DNA of 64,000 nt from Gammaproteobacteria bacterium (GCA_018823025.1 JAHJJI010000104.1:1-64000); one strand, 5' to 3'. Positions 27,772-36,345 are shown, counted from the first letter of the stretch. Numbers and translations are program-made. Notes: generated from the letters alone by a model not told the origin.

Positions 27772-28751
27772 GACTCCTTCGCACTATTTTTCTTATCGAC
27801 TTTTTTGCGGCGCAGCAGCGGTGCGGCGAGCAGCATGCCGAACACGCCGAAACCGGCGCCCGCCATCAGGTTCTTGCCGGTAGTGGCATCGGGCGAATAG
27901 GCATAATTGAAAGCGGTCAGATAATGTTTGCCGCCTTCGTCATGCTCCGCCGCCAGCACGAATTTTCCCTTGCGCGGACCCATGTGCTGGTCGTGCGCCT
28001 TGGCGGGGTCGGCCGGCTTGAAATCCAACGGAAACAACACCGTCACCATCCCTTTCTCATCGCTGGTGAAGGCGGTTTTAGTGCCGAACTCGGTCTCCAG
28101 CTTCAGCTCCTTGTTGGCCAGCGGTTGGCCATTGAAGCGCAGCATGAACTGCCATTTATCGCTTTCTCGGTAGGAACCGTGCTCGCGTGGCAGGGGCTGG
28201 GGAATAATCTCCAGCTCGGATTTCTGCTTCAGCAGCAATGCGGTCGGCGCCTCGCCGGGATTGCTGAAATAAGCGGCAGTGGAGGCCACCGTCACCTTGC
28301 CTTCCGTCTCCTCGCGCGCGCTCACCCAGTGGTAATTGCCGATCTTCGGCGCCACCGCCTCGATCCGGGTTCCCTCTGGAGTGACCGGAAACTGGCGGCG
28401 CAGACGGTCATCCGGCCCTTCGGCGGCGAACACCTCCAGCTCGGCAGGCTGGAGATTCTTCACCGCCAGCTTCGCCACCGCGCGGTCGCCACCCCTGCCC
28501 ATCATCGGCGTGATCAGCGGATATTTGGTCCACTCCCGCGCCTGCCGTTTGTCCTGGCTGGCAGCGGCTGGGTTTCCGGCTGATTCTGCGGCTTGCGCCG
28601 GAGCATGATCATGTTGGTCGTGCTGGCGAACCGACTCGGTAGTGGCCAGGGTGCCTGCCGGGCGTCCGTTGGCTGGCCTGCCCTCCGCCATAACGAAGGT
28701 GCAGGCCAGCGCCAGTGTTGCCGACAGAATCAGGTTGATAAATCGTTGCAT
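27768..28751 (-). CDS. exported DUF4198-like protein with His-rich N-terminus
   Basis: A 327-residue protein with a signal peptide (to about residue 23, VMA-EGR), a histidine-rich stretch HDQHDHA near residue 45, a beta-rich domain like DUF4198 (RFNGQPLANKELKLETEFG, then FTSDEKGMVTVLFPLD) and a C-terminal membrane helix followed by RRKK. DUF4198 proteins are often found with nickel or cobalt transport genes. The His-rich part may bind metal in the periplasm. It overlaps the iron-sulfur gene by four bases and follows receptor 2 by 24 bases. Confidence 0.6.
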   Translation of the reverse strand: MQRFINLILSATLALACTFVMAEGRPANGRPAGTLATTESVRQHDQHDHAPAQAAESAGNPAAASQDKRQAREWTKYPLITPMMGRGGDRAVAKLAVKNLQPAELEVFAAEGPDDRLRRQFPVTPEGTRIEAVAPKIGNYHWVSAREETEGKVTVASTAAYFSNPGEAPTALLLKQKSELEIIPQPLPREHGSYRESDKWQFMLRFNGQPLANKELKLETEFGTKTAFTSDEKGMVTVLFPLDFKPADPAKAHDQHMGPRKGKFVLAAEHDEGGKHYLTAFNYAYSPDATTGKNLMAGAGFGVFGMLLAAPLLRRKKVDKKNSAKES

Positions 28752-28775
28752 GAATACTCTCCTGTTCCTGGCTGG

Positions 28776-30974
28776 TTAGAAGGTTGCTGACAGGCCGGCA
28801 GTCCAGACTCGGCCACGTCCAACAACGATGGAAAGGTCCTCGCCGTTGTACTTGCCATCGTAAGCACCGGTGTTTTTCGAGTCATTGCCACTGGCCCGTG
28901 CCGTCACCCAGTAGTCGCGGTCGAGCAGGTTGTCAATGCGCGCAAAAAATGACCACTTGGCACTCATGAACCCTTTATCCTTGACGTCGTAATTGGCCAG
29001 CAGGTTGAACAGGGTGCGCCCCGGCAGTTTTTCCTGATTGATCTCATCGGCGTAAGACCAGGATCTGGTATCCGCTTCCAGACCGAGGCGGAAGGCGGAA
29101 GTGGGCTGCCAGTTGAGGGTGGTATTCAGCTGGTTTTCCGCGACTCGTGGCACTCGATAGCCGGCAAGGTTGTAGTTAGCTTGGCAGTAATTTGTTGTTG
29201 GCGTAGTCAAGGGGCATTGTGCCGGCTTTGTTGGATCGCCAAGTGTCTGGTAATAATTATCGTACCTGGTGAATCTGGCATCGATATGGGTATACGCCAC
29301 ATTCAGCGATACCGGGCGCTTCGGATCGCTCCTCAGGGCAAGCTCCAGGCCGCGGTTGCGCACCCCGCCAATGTTGTCCCATGTCTGGTCGTTTGCCGAT
29401 GGCGCGCTGGCATACTGGCCGTTCGTCGCCATGATGTAGTCCTTGCGGTCGATCTGGAACAACGCTGCGTCCACATCGAAGTCGACACCCAACCAAGCCG
29501 TCTTGGCGCGCCAGCCGATTTCCTTGTTCACCGCCTGTTCCGGCTTGAGATCCGGGTTGGCAATGGTGTAACCACTAAAGGCGCTGGCTGTCGTGACAAA
29601 GAGTTGATCAGCCGTCGGCAAGCGGAAACCGGTGGAAATGTTGCCATATAACCCCATGGACGGGCTGAGATCGTAATTTGCGCCAGCACGCCATGAATTG
29701 GCGCCAAATGATTTGGAGTTTGAAGTGGAATTTAGAATATTTTTATAATCCAGCGCCACATTGTCGTGCCGACCATTGAAGGTGAGCGTCCAGTCTTTCG
29801 CTGGGTCGAACCTGACCTCGCCGTAGACCGCCTTCATGTCTTCATCCGTGTCGCCGTTTGAATATGTCGCTCCGGTGGCTTTTGTTATAACCAGGCTTTT
29901 GTAGTTGTTTGCTCGAATATCCACGCCGCCCAGCAAGCCAACGGATTTGACCGTATCGCGCCATTCTCCCTTGAGCCCACGCTGAACCTGGTTCTGGTCG
30001 TTATCGTAAGTGTAAACTTCGGGGGTTATGGCCTTTGTCCAGAACTTTGTGTGGTCTTTGTACTGATAAACCATCGCCAGCAGGTTACCTGACTTGCTGT
30101 AATTATTGGAGTAGGTCAGGTTCACCTTTTCCAGGGCGACTTCATATTTCCGGGAATAGTCAGTTCCTGTAATGCTACGAGGGTCGGTGGCAGCCTGCGT
30201 AACGCCGTTAACCGTGCCATGCGAATCCTTGTTGCGGTCGGATTTCTCGAAACCGAAGCTGAGGTCGCTGCTGTCGCTCAGGTAAAGCTGAGCGTTGCCG
30301 CTCAGATAAGTGCTGCCGTATATACCCTGATAGTAATAGTCGTCGGCGCCCTTATCGGTGTACTGGATATGGGCGCTGCCTTTCTCGCCGGCGCCGCCCA
30401 CGCGCAGCATGCTCTTGGCGTAGCCGAACGAACCGGTCTCGGCAGCAACAGTAGCGCCAGCATACTTGGCGCCGCGCTTGGTCGTGATGATCACCGCACC
30501 GGAAAGCGCATCCTCGCCGAACAGGTAAGACGCGCCGCCCTTGATCACCCGGATGGATTCGATGTTGTCGAGGTCGATATTGACCCGACCGGTGCGCTCG
30601 AACACCGGCACGCCGTCGATCACGACCGCCACGCCCGGCTTCTCGCCCATGTAGCGCTGGTTTTCGATGCCGCGCAGCATGATCTTGACCGAATCGCCGC
30701 TCTGCACCTCGGCTGTCACGCCGGGAATGGAATTAAGAACTTGAGTGATATCCTTGGCGTGTGCGGCATCCACCTTCTCGCCCCTTATTACACTAGTATT
30801 TGAAGGCTCGTCACGCTTTGAAGCGAAACGATCATCGATGGTGGTGGAAGTCACCACCACCTCCTTCATGGTTTGAGCGGCATCCTGGCCAACTTCGGCG
30901 CACCAGGCACTGCCCGCCATGCCGGCGCAAATTCCCACAATTAACCGCTGCAATAAATAATTCCTTTGTTTCAT
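28776..30974 (-). CDS. TonB-dependent receptor 2
   Basis: A 732-residue outer-membrane receptor. It has a signal peptide (MKQRNYLLQRLIVGICAG onward to AWC-AEV), a TonB box near MKEVVVTS, a plug domain with VAVVIDGVPVFERTG and GGASYLFGEDALSGAVIITT, and a barrel that ends in TAGLSATF. The substrate is not clear; cluster context suggests a metal complex. The ATG at 30974 follows GGGGAG. An FNR-type box lies 132 bases upstream. It heads a run to the second tonB-exbB-exbD set. Confidence 0.88.
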   Translation of the reverse strand: MKQRNYLLQRLIVGICAGMAGSAWCAEVGQDAAQTMKEVVVTSTTIDDRFASKRDEPSNTSVIRGEKVDAAHAKDITQVLNSIPGVTAEVQSGDSVKIMLRGIENQRYMGEKPGVAVVIDGVPVFERTGRVNIDLDNIESIRVIKGGASYLFGEDALSGAVIITTKRGAKYAGATVAAETGSFGYAKSMLRVGGAGEKGSAHIQYTDKGADDYYYQGIYGSTYLSGNAQLYLSDSSDLSFGFEKSDRNKDSHGTVNGVTQAATDPRSITGTDYSRKYEVALEKVNLTYSNNYSKSGNLLAMVYQYKDHTKFWTKAITPEVYTYDNDQNQVQRGLKGEWRDTVKSVGLLGGVDIRANNYKSLVITKATGATYSNGDTDEDMKAVYGEVRFDPAKDWTLTFNGRHDNVALDYKNILNSTSNSKSFGANSWRAGANYDLSPSMGLYGNISTGFRLPTADQLFVTTASAFSGYTIANPDLKPEQAVNKEIGWRAKTAWLGVDFDVDAALFQIDRKDYIMATNGQYASAPSANDQTWDNIGGVRNRGLELALRSDPKRPVSLNVAYTHIDARFTRYDNYYQTLGDPTKPAQCPLTTPTTNYCQANYNLAGYRVPRVAENQLNTTLNWQPTSAFRLGLEADTRSWSYADEINQEKLPGRTLFNLLANYDVKDKGFMSAKWSFFARIDNLLDRDYWVTARASGNDSKNTGAYDGKYNGEDLSIVVGRGRVWTAGLSATF

Positions 30975-31105
30975 CTTCAACTACTCCCCTTTGATAATGT
31001 GTAAATTTGCGACACCCAGATATCCGGATGTTCTTATCTTTAATTTAGACAGGGATTTACTTAGCAACCTTCATGCCATCAACGCGTGCGTTTAAAAACA
31101 ACAGG

Positions 31106-31119
31106 TTGACGCAGATCAA
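31106..31119. promoter_or_regulatory. FNR/CRP-type box upstream of receptor 2
   Basis: TTGACGCAGATCAA matches the FNR consensus TTGAT-N4-ATCAA with one change. It is the only such site in the 30975-31235 gap. No convincing -10 hexamer is found exactly 41.5 or 61.5 bases from its centre, so its promoter geometry is open. Confidence 0.55.
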
Positions 31120-31186
31120 TGCAGTGCCATTTGGCGCAGTTGCGCGAGTTGACACATCCAGCCAAATTGCCGGATGAAGTTGAAGA

Positions 31187-31211
31187 ACAAAAAAACGCCG
31201 GATATCCGGCG
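31187..31211 (-). terminator. terminator after the TlpA-like gene
   Basis: The palindrome CGCCGGATATCCGGCG (31196-31211) is followed on the minus strand by TTTTTTG. It separates the receptor 3 transcript from receptor 2. Confidence 0.8.
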
Positions 31212-31235
31212 GTTAGGCGGGGAGAAATTAGTGAG

Positions 31236-31721
31236 TTAGCGACGAGAGTAGTATTTCTTCAGCCATTGCCCTAACTGCAGGCCATTGAGCTTGCCGCTGA
31301 AAGCCAAAGCCTTGTGGGAAGGATCGTAAAGATAAGTGCGTGGCAGTTCGCCATGCCATTTGGGGTCGATCTCAAAACGCAGGCGTTCCGCAAAAGGGTC
31401 GGCAAAAACCCAGGCTTGCGATCCTCCGAGCCCGGATTGCCGCAGCGTAGTGCCGATTTCTTCACCCTCTTCCGGCGTATCGGTAGCAACCAGTACCAGA
31501 TCAAGATCGGGATGTTTTTTTACCAGACTGGACAGCAAGGCGAGTTCTTCCCGGCAATGGGTGCAGGTCAGCGACCACATACCCAGGATGAATGGCTTGC
31601 CCTGCCGGGCTGCGGTAATTTCCTTCATGCTACCGACGACAAAGGGCTTGAGCTCTTGCGCCGCACCGGGAAGGGGCAGCATCGACAGCACAGCCATTGC
31701 CAAACATAGGTGTCGCTGCAT
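31236..31721 (-). CDS. TlpA-like thioredoxin domain protein
   Basis: A 161-residue exported thioredoxin-fold protein. It has a signal peptide (to about residue 21) and a C53-T-H-C56 active site in WSLTCTHCREELALL, followed by the GTTLRQSG and VFADPFAERLRFEI regions of TlpA/ResA relatives. TlpA reduces and loads copper sites in cytochrome oxidase in Bradyrhizobium; a similar role here is inference. The ATG shares one base with the stop of the beta-propeller gene upstream (TGATG), so the two are coupled. Confidence 0.82.
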   Translation of the reverse strand: MQRHLCLAMAVLSMLPLPGAAQELKPFVVGSMKEITAARQGKPFILGMWSLTCTHCREELALLSSLVKKHPDLDLVLVATDTPEEGEEIGTTLRQSGLGGSQAWVFADPFAERLRFEIDPKWHGELPRTYLYDPSHKALAFSGKLNGLQLGQWLKKYYSRR

Positions 31722-32938
31722 CACGGTTCCATCCCGATCAGTCGGAAGCCTTCCTTGGCGGTGTTCCACGACAGATAGGGTTGAGTGCCGTCGGCTATCA
31801 GCAGGGGATGATCCGAAGCGCCGGCGGTCGCGGCAATCTGGCGCGGCAACGACCACGACTTGCCGCCATCGCTAGAGGACATTCCCCTGATGACCGAGTT
31901 CTGGCCGTCGAATTCTTTCCAGACTACATGCACCGCCTTGCCGAAGCTCAGTACATACGGATGTCCGGCCTGTGCTTCGAAATTGCCAAAGGCCTGCGGC
32001 GTGGAAAAAGTTTTGCCCTGGTCAGCCGAGTTGGCGTAAAACAGGCCGTGGAGTCGTGGCCCGTTATCGAACCAGACCAGATGGTAAGTTCCGATATCAG
32101 AAATTGAAATCGCCGGGCCATGGTGGGGGCAGGCATCCACCTCCCACTGGTCATGGCTTACACGTACCGGTTGAGACTTGCCGTCCAGCCTGGCAAGCGC
32201 ATGGTCGCGTACGTTTTTGCCATAGACATGGCGCCAGAAGATGACCGGCACATCGTCCCTGTCCATCGCTATCGCCACACGGCAGCACTCACAAGAATTG
32301 TCGGCCAGTTTGCGATTAGAATTGAAACCCACCCCGCCATCGCTGGAAACCGCATAGTAGACTGCGGCTCCGGTGTAAGCCTGGTCTTTCTGCTGCGCTG
32401 CAGACTGATCACGCTTGTCCAGCCAGGCAAGGGTGATCCGACCGCGACTATCGACCGCCATTGCCTCGAAACGATGGCTAATGACTTCACGGTTGTCGTT
32501 GATGGTAAAGGGTTCTGAAAATCTTGCCCCACCATCAGTCGAGCGACTGAAACGGATATGCCCGCTGAAGGGTTTCTCCAGGCTGGAAGTATAGGAGACG
32601 TAAACCCGGTTTTCTCCTGTTACCACGATCTTCGGCCGGTTTTCCCCGTCGGCAGCGATGTTTTCGGGTACCGAGTTGACTTTTACTGCCGGACCGAAAG
32701 TCTTGCCCTTGTCTTTGGAATAACTGACGAAAAGGTAGCCGCTCTCAACCTTGGCCAGCCACAGCCAGCCCCGCTGATCGAAAGACGCTCCAACTGAAAG
32801 TGCCGGGCGCGCCAGTGCCGCCTGCCACATCTTGCCCATGTCGTGCTTCTGTGGCGGCGGGTCGACTGCCAGAGCAGGAGCACTGGCAGCCAGACCTGCT
32901 GTTAGCAATAGCACGCCTATCATTGCGGAGGTTTTCAA
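31721..32938 (-). CDS. exported sialidase-like beta-propeller protein
   Basis: A 405-residue secreted protein with a signal peptide ending near APALA-VDP. It has five Asp-box (BNR) turns, S-x-D-x-G-x-x-F/W: SKDKGKTFGP, STDGGARFSE, SSDGGVGFNS, SADQGKTFST and SSDGGKSWSL. This gives a six-bladed sialidase-type fold, but catalytic sialidase residues cannot be confirmed and a CECCR cluster in the middle could bind metal. It follows receptor 3 after three bases and is coupled to the TlpA-like gene, so a role in metal handling is more likely than sugar cleavage. Confidence 0.75.
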   Translation of the reverse strand: MKTSAMIGVLLLTAGLAASAPALAVDPPPQKHDMGKMWQAALARPALSVGASFDQRGWLWLAKVESGYLFVSYSKDKGKTFGPAVKVNSVPENIAADGENRPKIVVTGENRVYVSYTSSLEKPFSGHIRFSRSTDGGARFSEPFTINDNREVISHRFEAMAVDSRGRITLAWLDKRDQSAAQQKDQAYTGAAVYYAVSSDGGVGFNSNRKLADNSCECCRVAIAMDRDDVPVIFWRHVYGKNVRDHALARLDGKSQPVRVSHDQWEVDACPHHGPAISISDIGTYHLVWFDNGPRLHGLFYANSADQGKTFSTPQAFGNFEAQAGHPYVLSFGKAVHVVWKEFDGQNSVIRGMSSSDGGKSWSLPRQIAATAGASDHPLLIADGTQPYLSWNTAKEGFRLIGMEP

Positions 32939-32941
32939 TGA

Positions 32942-35080
32942 CTATTTTCCCCAATTGTATCGGAGACCGGCGTAGACGGTGCGTGGCATGGCCGGCGCGT
33001 ATTCAACGCTTCCATTCGAGAACTTGGTGCTCTCGGCATAGCGCTTGTCGGTCAGGTTCATGATACTGCCGAACACTTCCCACTGCTTGTCGAGCAGGTA
33101 ATTGGCACGCAGGTTGAACACATCGTGCCCTTCATACTTGGCATCGTGATCATCATTTACCCAGTAGCTGCCCAGTCTTACCCATTCCAGCGCCACCTTG
33201 CCGCCATTGAGGGTGCCTGGAGCATAGCTCAGGCGGGTGTTGGCGATGGTGCGCGGAGCAGCGCTCATTTCCTTGCCGCTGTAGTCCACGTTCACCCCTA
33301 CACTATTTTTTGATATCCACTCTTCATAGGTATGCTTGGCATAGGAATAGGCCACATCCAGACGCAGCTCCTGAGCAAGTTCCGCCCCCAGCCCGACCTC
33401 GATACCGCGATGCAAGGTCTTGCCCGAGTTGGCTTGCATGGTAGCGCCGGAGACGTCCTTCACGCTAAGGATGTCGTCGCGCTTTATCATGTGATAGAGC
33501 GAAGCCTCCCAGTTGAGTTTCTTCGCTGCCTTGCCGCGCAGGCCGATTTCGTAGTTTTCTACCTTGACTGGCTTGAGGTCAAGAGCTGCTTGTGCATTGG
33601 CCTGCGCTCTGAGAGCGGTGGATTCGTTCGAGGGTCGGAACAACTGGCTTTCCGATGGCGCCCGAAAAGCCTGGCTGTAGTTGGCGAAGCCGTTGAGTTC
33701 CTGGCTGAACACATAGGTCGCGCCCAGCTTCGGGCTGAAGCGCCTATAGCTGCGGCTGGTATCGCCAACGTGGCCATACCATTTAGTAGACGGGCCTGTG
33801 ATCACAACGCTAGTCGCACCATCCGCCATCTTATTATCGTAATCATAACGCATGTCATCGTAACGCAGGCCGGCGATTAGCCGCAACCGGTCGTTAGGCG
33901 ACATTTCGCCGTGAATATAAGGGGAAATACCGCGATAGGTCACATCGTAATCGTAGACCGTGGCCCCTTCGGTGTAGGCTGTATATACGGACCCGACCTT
34001 AGTGGTGGCAATGGATTTTTCCTTGCGTCCACCGGGGCTGTTGTCAACGTCGACGCCGACCACTAGCCGGGCACGGTAGGGCACAAAATCCTGCCGGTAT
34101 TTCGCCGTCACGCCGAAGGAACGGTTGAAAGAATTGGCGATCGTCGGGTCATAACCAAGCGCCCAATTGGCGATCAGATCCATCTCATTGTCGCGCACAT
34201 AGGGCGTAATGCTCAGCAGGGAATTGGCTGACTCCCTTTCGTATGCAGCGGAGATGCGGAACGCTTTGACCTTGCGCAAAGCCATCTGTGTGTAGTTGGC
34301 GGTGGGGTTGTTCTCGTAGTCGTCTTTCGTAAGCGTCGAGCTGCCGGCAAGATCCTGGTCGACATTGGTGTAGGCGGCAACCATCTTCAGGGTGGCATCG
34401 CTCCCCAGGGCGCGATCCCAGCGCAGTGTTCCGCTCTGCCTTTCGTAAGCAGTCTTGGTGCGCCAACCATCCGTCTGGGTCAGGTTCACATCGGCACGCC
34501 AGCCATTATCGCCCTGCGTATTACCACCCGATACCAGCATGCGTTTCCAGCCGAACTCGCCCACATCGACGGACACATCAGCTTCTGGCTTAAGGGGAGT
34601 CGGACGGGTGAGCACATTGACCACGCCGCCAATCGCATCTGAACCATATAGTGCAGAGCCTGGTCCTTTGTTGATTTCAATGCCTCCCGCCTGGGGAATA
34701 TTGACCTCATACAGGGCATTGTGATTGAAAAATCCCGTGGAGCGCACAGGAATGCCATCTTCGAGATATAAATACACCGCACTCGTTGTGAGAGGCTGAC
34801 GGATAGCTGTCTGATGGCCTTCCCCGCTAGTGGTGTTGATCCACACGCCTGGCACCTGCCCCATGATTTGCGAGGGGTGAGTGGGGCGAACATCCTTGAT
34901 GGCTTCCCCCTTGATGACATCCACTGTAGCTGGCGTTTCCGACTTGAGCTGACCTTCACGCGTTCCGGTAACGGTCATTTCCTCTAATTGCGTCACACTG
35001 GCCGTATCCGCCGCAAAAACTGCACCTGACATCCCCGCGCACACCCCAGCCACCAAGCCACGCAACACCTTGTTATTCAT
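32942..35080 (-). CDS. TonB-dependent receptor 3
   Basis: A 712-residue outer-membrane receptor. It has a signal peptide (MNNKVLRGLVAGVCAG to FAA-DTA), a TonB box (LEEMTVTG), a plug with PGVWINTTSGEGHQTAIRQP and GPGSALYGSDAIGGVVNVLT, and a barrel ending in YAGLRYNWGK. The terminal lysine is unusual, since barrel proteins mostly end in an aromatic residue; here W and N lie just before it. The ATG at 35080 follows AGGGAG. The FNR box and -10 at 35117-35158 fit a regulated promoter. It leads receptor 3, propeller and TlpA-like genes. Confidence 0.87.
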   Translation of the reverse strand: MNNKVLRGLVAGVCAGMSGAVFAADTASVTQLEEMTVTGTREGQLKSETPATVDVIKGEAIKDVRPTHPSQIMGQVPGVWINTTSGEGHQTAIRQPLTTSAVYLYLEDGIPVRSTGFFNHNALYEVNIPQAGGIEINKGPGSALYGSDAIGGVVNVLTRPTPLKPEADVSVDVGEFGWKRMLVSGGNTQGDNGWRADVNLTQTDGWRTKTAYERQSGTLRWDRALGSDATLKMVAAYTNVDQDLAGSSTLTKDDYENNPTANYTQMALRKVKAFRISAAYERESANSLLSITPYVRDNEMDLIANWALGYDPTIANSFNRSFGVTAKYRQDFVPYRARLVVGVDVDNSPGGRKEKSIATTKVGSVYTAYTEGATVYDYDVTYRGISPYIHGEMSPNDRLRLIAGLRYDDMRYDYDNKMADGATSVVITGPSTKWYGHVGDTSRSYRRFSPKLGATYVFSQELNGFANYSQAFRAPSESQLFRPSNESTALRAQANAQAALDLKPVKVENYEIGLRGKAAKKLNWEASLYHMIKRDDILSVKDVSGATMQANSGKTLHRGIEVGLGAELAQELRLDVAYSYAKHTYEEWISKNSVGVNVDYSGKEMSAAPRTIANTRLSYAPGTLNGGKVALEWVRLGSYWVNDDHDAKYEGHDVFNLRANYLLDKQWEVFGSIMNLTDKRYAESTKFSNGSVEYAPAMPRTVYAGLRYNWGK

Positions 35081-35116
35081 TTTCAGTTTCACTCCCTCTA
35101 AAATTAATTTTGTCGG

Positions 35117-35158
35117 ATTATGCTTCAAGTTAACTTGCGCCACCTTGATTCATGTCAA
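35117..35158 (-). promoter_or_regulatory. FNR-type class II promoter of receptor 3
   Basis: The minus strand has TTGACATGAATCAA (35158-35145), one change from the FNR consensus, and a -10 hexamer CATAAT (35122-35117). A start at 35110 puts the box centre at -41.5, the exact class II position. An FNR, ANR or DNR protein could therefore activate this operon under low oxygen or with nitric oxide. Confidence 0.65.
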
Positions 35159-35226
35159 AGGGTAACTCAGAGCAATCATCATGCTAGGGATCACTGGCTT
35201 ACTTGCAACAAAATCAGACAAATTTC

Positions 35227-35264
35227 GGCGTGCGACACGATGCAATTGCGCCATATCGCACGCC
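35227..35264. promoter_or_regulatory. 38-base dyad between receptor 3 and the AAA+ regulator
   Basis: GGCGTGCGA (35227-35235) and TCGCACGCC (35256-35264) are perfect arms; GCAATTGC (35242-35249) sits on the same centre. It lies 16 bases before the regulator's -35 and about 150 bases before receptor 3, a position suited to an upstream activator site. Confidence 0.5.
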
Positions 35265-35279
35265 CACGCTAATCGGATA

Positions 35280-35308
35280 TTGACGTATGAAATCAGTATT
35301 CTTATACT
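35280..35308 (+). promoter_or_regulatory. promoter of the AAA+ regulator gene
   Basis: TTGACG (35280-35285), a 17-base spacer and TATACT (35303-35308). A start seven bases downstream would be at 35315, one base before the ATG, so the transcript would be nearly leaderless. Confidence 0.65.
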
Positions 35309-35315
35309 ATGCTTC

Positions 35316-36287
35316 ATGGATACTTTCTCTCTTATCGGCCACTCCCCAATTTTCCGTCAACTGCTGAATACGGCACAACTGGTTGCCGCAACACGCGCGA
35401 CCGTGCTGATCTGCGGCGAATCGGGCAGCGGCAAGGAAAATCTGGCGCGCTTCCTGCACACTCACAGCCCCCTGGCGAGTCGGCCCTTCATTGCGGTCAA
35501 CTGCGCCAACCTGCCGGAAAACCTGGTGGAGTCGGAGCTATTCGGCCATCGCCGCGGCGCTTTCAGCAACGCCGTTGTCGACCGCGACGGCTTGGTGCGG
35601 GCAGCCCACAACGGCACATTATTCCTCGACGAGATCGGCGAACTGCCGCTAACGGCGCAGGCCAAAATGTTACGTTTCCTGGAAAACGGCGAAATCCTGC
35701 CGCTGGGTTACGATCAGCCGATCAAGGCCAACGTACGCGTAATCGCTGCGACCAACTGCGATCTGGAACAGATGGTGAAGATCGGCCGCTTCCGCGCCGA
35801 CCTGTTTTACCGCTTGCAGGTGGTGCCAATGGAAGTGCCGCCGCTGCGCGAACGCGCGAGCGACATTGGCTTGCTGATAGAACATTTTGTTGAAATGGCG
35901 GCACAGCAGCACAGTCTCAATGCAGTTTCCTTCAGCCCGGAAGCAACAAAAGTGCTCAAGGCTTACGACTGGCCTGGCAACGTGCGCGAGTTGAAAAACC
36001 TGTGTGAGCGCCTGACGATTTTGTGCAATTTCCAGCGCGGCTCGCTGGGCGTGGAAAACCTGCCGCTCAACATCCGCGGTGGGCAGCGTGTTGCCACATC
36101 CAGCCCTGCGACTGCCCCGCTCAACCTGGAACAGACCGAGCGCGATCTCATCCTGCAAGCTCTGGAACAGACCAGAGGCAACCGCACCCGTGCCGCCAAG
36201 CTGCTGGGCATCAGTCGCTACACCCTGCTTTACCGGATAAAGAAATACTTTGGCGCCGAAGAATCCGGCCTTGTGGGCGAAGCGTAA
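35316..36287 (+). CDS. sigma-54-type AAA+ regulator without receiver domain
   Basis: A 323-residue transcription factor made of an AAA+ domain and a C-terminal Fis-type helix-turn-helix (NRTRAAKLLGISRYTLLYRIKKY). Walker A is GESGSGKE (residues 34-41), Walker B is in TLFLDEIGEL (about 101-110), and the arginine-finger region LFYRLQVVPMEVPPLRER is present. The sigma-54 contact loop is GAFSNA (81-86) in place of GAFTGA, which may weaken or abolish sigma-54 activation. There is no sensor domain, only eight or so residues before the AAA+ start. It is divergent from receptor 3, its likely target. Confidence 0.88.
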   Translation: MDTFSLIGHSPIFRQLLNTAQLVAATRATVLICGESGSGKENLARFLHTHSPLASRPFIAVNCANLPENLVESELFGHRRGAFSNAVVDRDGLVRAAHNGTLFLDEIGELPLTAQAKMLRFLENGEILPLGYDQPIKANVRVIAATNCDLEQMVKIGRFRADLFYRLQVVPMEVPPLRERASDIGLLIEHFVEMAAQQHSLNAVSFSPEATKVLKAYDWPGNVRELKNLCERLTILCNFQRGSLGVENLPLNIRGGQRVATSSPATAPLNLEQTERDLILQALEQTRGNRTRAAKLLGISRYTLLYRIKKYFGAEESGLVGEA

Positions 36288-36297
36288 ACAGACAGCT

Positions 36298-36339
36298 TCC
36301 TAAATAAAACGGCTCCTTTAGGAGCCGTTTTATTTAGGA
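36298..36339. terminator. long perfect hairpin terminator
   Basis: A 19-base stem (TCCTAAATAAAACGGCTCC and its complement) with a TTTA loop lies between the convergent regulator and ferritin-like genes. It has A/T-rich ends and can work both ways. Confidence 0.8.
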
Positions 36340-36345
36340 ATTACT

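Noticed and set aside
35081-35180. A cobalamin riboswitch before receptor 3
   Set aside because: TonB receptors often have one, but the leader after the predicted start is only about 30 bases, too short for it.
35081-35315. A sigma-54 promoter for receptor 3
   Set aside because: I looked for GG-N10-GC on both strands because of the AAA+ regulator. TGGCGC at 35138-35143 has no GC at the right distance.
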